Positions 62,658 to 64,000 of a stretch of DNA of 64,000 nt are shown piece by piece (the stretch's first letter is position 1; the number at the start of each line of letters is the position of its first letter). The stretch comes from Candidatus Sulfuricurvum sp. RIFRC-1 (GTDB lineage: Bacteria > Campylobacterota > Campylobacteria > Campylobacterales > Sulfurimonadaceae), in the NCBI RefSeq assembly GCF_000310245.1, contig NC_020505.1:1150001-1214000 (forward strand), written 5' to 3'. The notes under the pieces are model-generated. The model was not told where the DNA came from and did no database searches. It saw nothing but the letters and a program-made list of their open reading frames with translations. A program made the position numbers and the translations under genes.

Positions 62658-64000
62658 TTGATCAATACCGCAGCGATCTCTTTACTTTTGATTTTATCTC
62701 TTTTCATCGCCATACATTTTTTCATTTTAAAACCGATATCGGATATTATCGATGTTATCAGCAACAGTGATAAAGACGGTATCCCTATAGAATTGTTTCC
62801 AGAGTATGATTCACAAGAAATTTTTGCCCTCTCATCCACAATGAACACCATGATTACGTCGATAAGAGCCTCGAAGATAGCCCTTCTTGAACAGCATAAT
62901 AAACTCAGAGAACAAAAAAATGCCCTCCAATATCAGGCTACACATGATGCCCTTACAGGTCTGGCAAATAGAATTTTGTTTACTGAACGGCTTGAACATC
63001 TAATCGATAAATCTAAAGACAATAATACTCAAATGGCACTTCTCTTTGTTGATCTCGACCATTTTAAAGAGATCAATGATTCGCTTGGACATGAAGCGGG
63101 TGATAAAGTTTTACGGATTGTGACACAAAGGCTGAATACAACTATTCACAACAAAGAGGCCCTTGCGCGATTTGGCGGTGATGAGTTTACGGTGATTGTC
63201 GAAGGGAAGGAACAAGTAGAAGAAGCTCCTTTGCTTGCCGACAAAATTCTCAAAATTCTATCCGAACCGATTATTGTTGAACATCACGAACTTTATGTAG
63301 GATGCAGTATCGGTGTCAGCCTCTTTCCTGATAACGGCGATACGGCTCAAGATCTCCTAAAATATGCCGATGCAGCGATGTATGCCGCTAAAAATGAGGG
63401 TAGAAACAACATTCGCTACTACAGTTCTGAAATGACAGCCAGAGCACTTGAACGCGTTGTTATGGATACAAGTTTGCGGACTGCACTCAAAAATGAGGAG
63501 TTTATTGTTTATTATCAACCGCAAATAAATGGCAAAACCAATACTCTCGTAGGGATGGAAGCTTTGGTACGATGGCAAAGCCCATCAATCGGCCTCGTTT
63601 CTCCTGCCGCTTTTATCCCGATTGCCGAATCAACGGGGCTGATTGTCGAACTGGATCGATTTGTAATGAAAAGTGCCATGACCCAAATGGCTCAATGGTA
63701 CAAAGAGGGATTGAACCCTGGGATTTTAGCGATGAATCTCACCATCAAACAGCTTCAACAAAAAGATTTCATCGATTATTTTAAGAATCTTATTACGGAA
63801 ACAGGATGCAAGGTAGAGTGTCTTGAGCTTGAAGTGACAGAAGATCAAATCATGACCAACCCAGATGAAGCGATCGATATTTTAAAACAGCTCAGTGCTA
63901 CAGGGGTAAAAATAGCGGTTGATGATTTTGGAACAGGATATTCTTCCCTCTCCTACCTCAAAAAACTGCCTATCAATAAACTCAAAATAGACCAATCCTT
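62658..64000 (+). CDS. GGDEF-EAL part of the frameshifted sensor protein, 3' end outside window
   Basis: Open frame from 62625 to the window end; 62658 is its first TTG. It encodes a second membrane helix and HAMP-like stretch (ISLLLILSLFIAIHFFI), a GGDEF domain with GGDEF intact but no RxxD inhibitory site, and an EAL domain with EALVRW, the N in MNLTIKQL, the ExxE-type LELEVTEDQ and DDFGTGYSSLSYLK, all needed for c-di-GMP hydrolysis. So the protein could both make and break c-di-GMP. Its last residues lie beyond 64000. Likely one gene with 62132-62641. Confidence 0.8.
   Translation, partial: MINTAAISLLLILSLFIAIHFFILKPISDIIDVISNSDKDGIPIELFPEYDSQEIFALSSTMNTMITSIRASKIALLEQHNKLREQKNALQYQATHDALTGLANRILFTERLEHLIDKSKDNNTQMALLFVDLDHFKEINDSLGHEAGDKVLRIVTQRLNTTIHNKEALARFGGDEFTVIVEGKEQVEEAPLLADKILKILSEPIIVEHHELYVGCSIGVSLFPDNGDTAQDLLKYADAAMYAAKNEGRNNIRYYSSEMTARALERVVMDTSLRTALKNEEFIVYYQPQINGKTNTLVGMEALVRWQSPSIGLVSPAAFIPIAESTGLIVELDRFVMKSAMTQMAQWYKEGLNPGILAMNLTIKQLQQKDFIDYFKNLITETGCKVECLELEVTEDQIMTNPDEAIDILKQLSATGVKIAVDDFGTGYSSLSYLKKLPINKLKIDQS

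Overview
The window looks like a chromosome segment of a free-living Campylobacterota (Epsilonproteobacteria) species, most likely a Sulfuricurvum/Sulfurimonas-type sulfur oxidiser. Two gene blocks follow the order known from Campylobacter jejuni: gltX-yggT-slt-lipoprotein-mobB-fbp-small Cys protein-metG-(Cj0837-like), and nadK-recN-(gap)-tatD-mltD-rlpA-kdsC-lptC-lptA-engB-membrane protein-mrdA. A carboxynorspermidine-type polyamine gene, a short ArgA-like acetyltransferase and a wealth of sensor kinases and GGDEF proteins also fit. The genus is an inference from gene content, not from a database search. Genes are densely packed, with many 1-4 nt start/stop overlaps. No stretch above about 160 bases lacks a gene. 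I saw no tRNA, rRNA, insertion sequence, CRISPR array or prophage.

Layout. 1-1.35 kb: two parts of the AmmeMemoRadiSam system. 1.35-3.7 kb (minus): polyamine dehydrogenase, diacylglycerol kinase, a DUF695-RraB protein. 3.7-8.9 kb (plus): a tripartite RND efflux operon (outer membrane channel, adaptor, pump) with a possible 22-codon reading frame between adaptor and pump. 8.9-12.35 kb (minus): hemH, a HAD phosphatase, a coiled-coil membrane protein and a TetR regulator that probably controls the pump. 12.5-14.9 kb: NlpC/P60 hydrolase, an unknown gene and an MnmC-like oxidase. 15-19.3 kb: a SulP-STAS-cNMP anion transporter followed by the KtrB/KtrA potassium system; ktrB appears to start at ATT. 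19.3-30.8 kb: the gltX-to-metG syntenic block, interrupted by a minus-strand FecR-OmpA-CHASE2 histidine kinase operon. 30.8-35.0 kb (minus): histidine kinase, response regulator and an HD-GYP response regulator. 35.1-40.0 kb (minus): metallopeptidase, queC and a single-chain restriction-modification enzyme of Type IIB appearance. 40.2 kb: ybeY, predicted leaderless.

40.6-51.1 kb (minus) is one apparent 13-gene operon (nadK to mrdA) combining NAD kinase, DNA repair, lytic transglycosylases, histidine biosynthesis, LPS (KdsC, LptC, LptA), ribosome assembly (EngB) and cell elongation (PBP2). 51.2-55.9 kb (minus): a second operon of a CoA-binding protein, ilvA, a WD40 protein and a Ppx/GppA phosphatase. 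55.9-57.2 kb: gltA. 57.3-64 kb (plus): a c-di-GMP signalling run with a haem-c-type periplasmic sensor GGDEF protein, a PAS-rich GGDEF protein, and a membrane-anchored periplasmic binding protein coupled to a GGDEF-EAL protein whose frame is broken by one extra base in an A5 run and which leaves the window.

Common themes are envelope building and maintenance, cation and anion transport, and signal transduction ending in c-di-GMP. Most promoter calls rest on a -10 hexamer alone, because Campylobacterota housekeeping promoters usually lack a clear -35 box.
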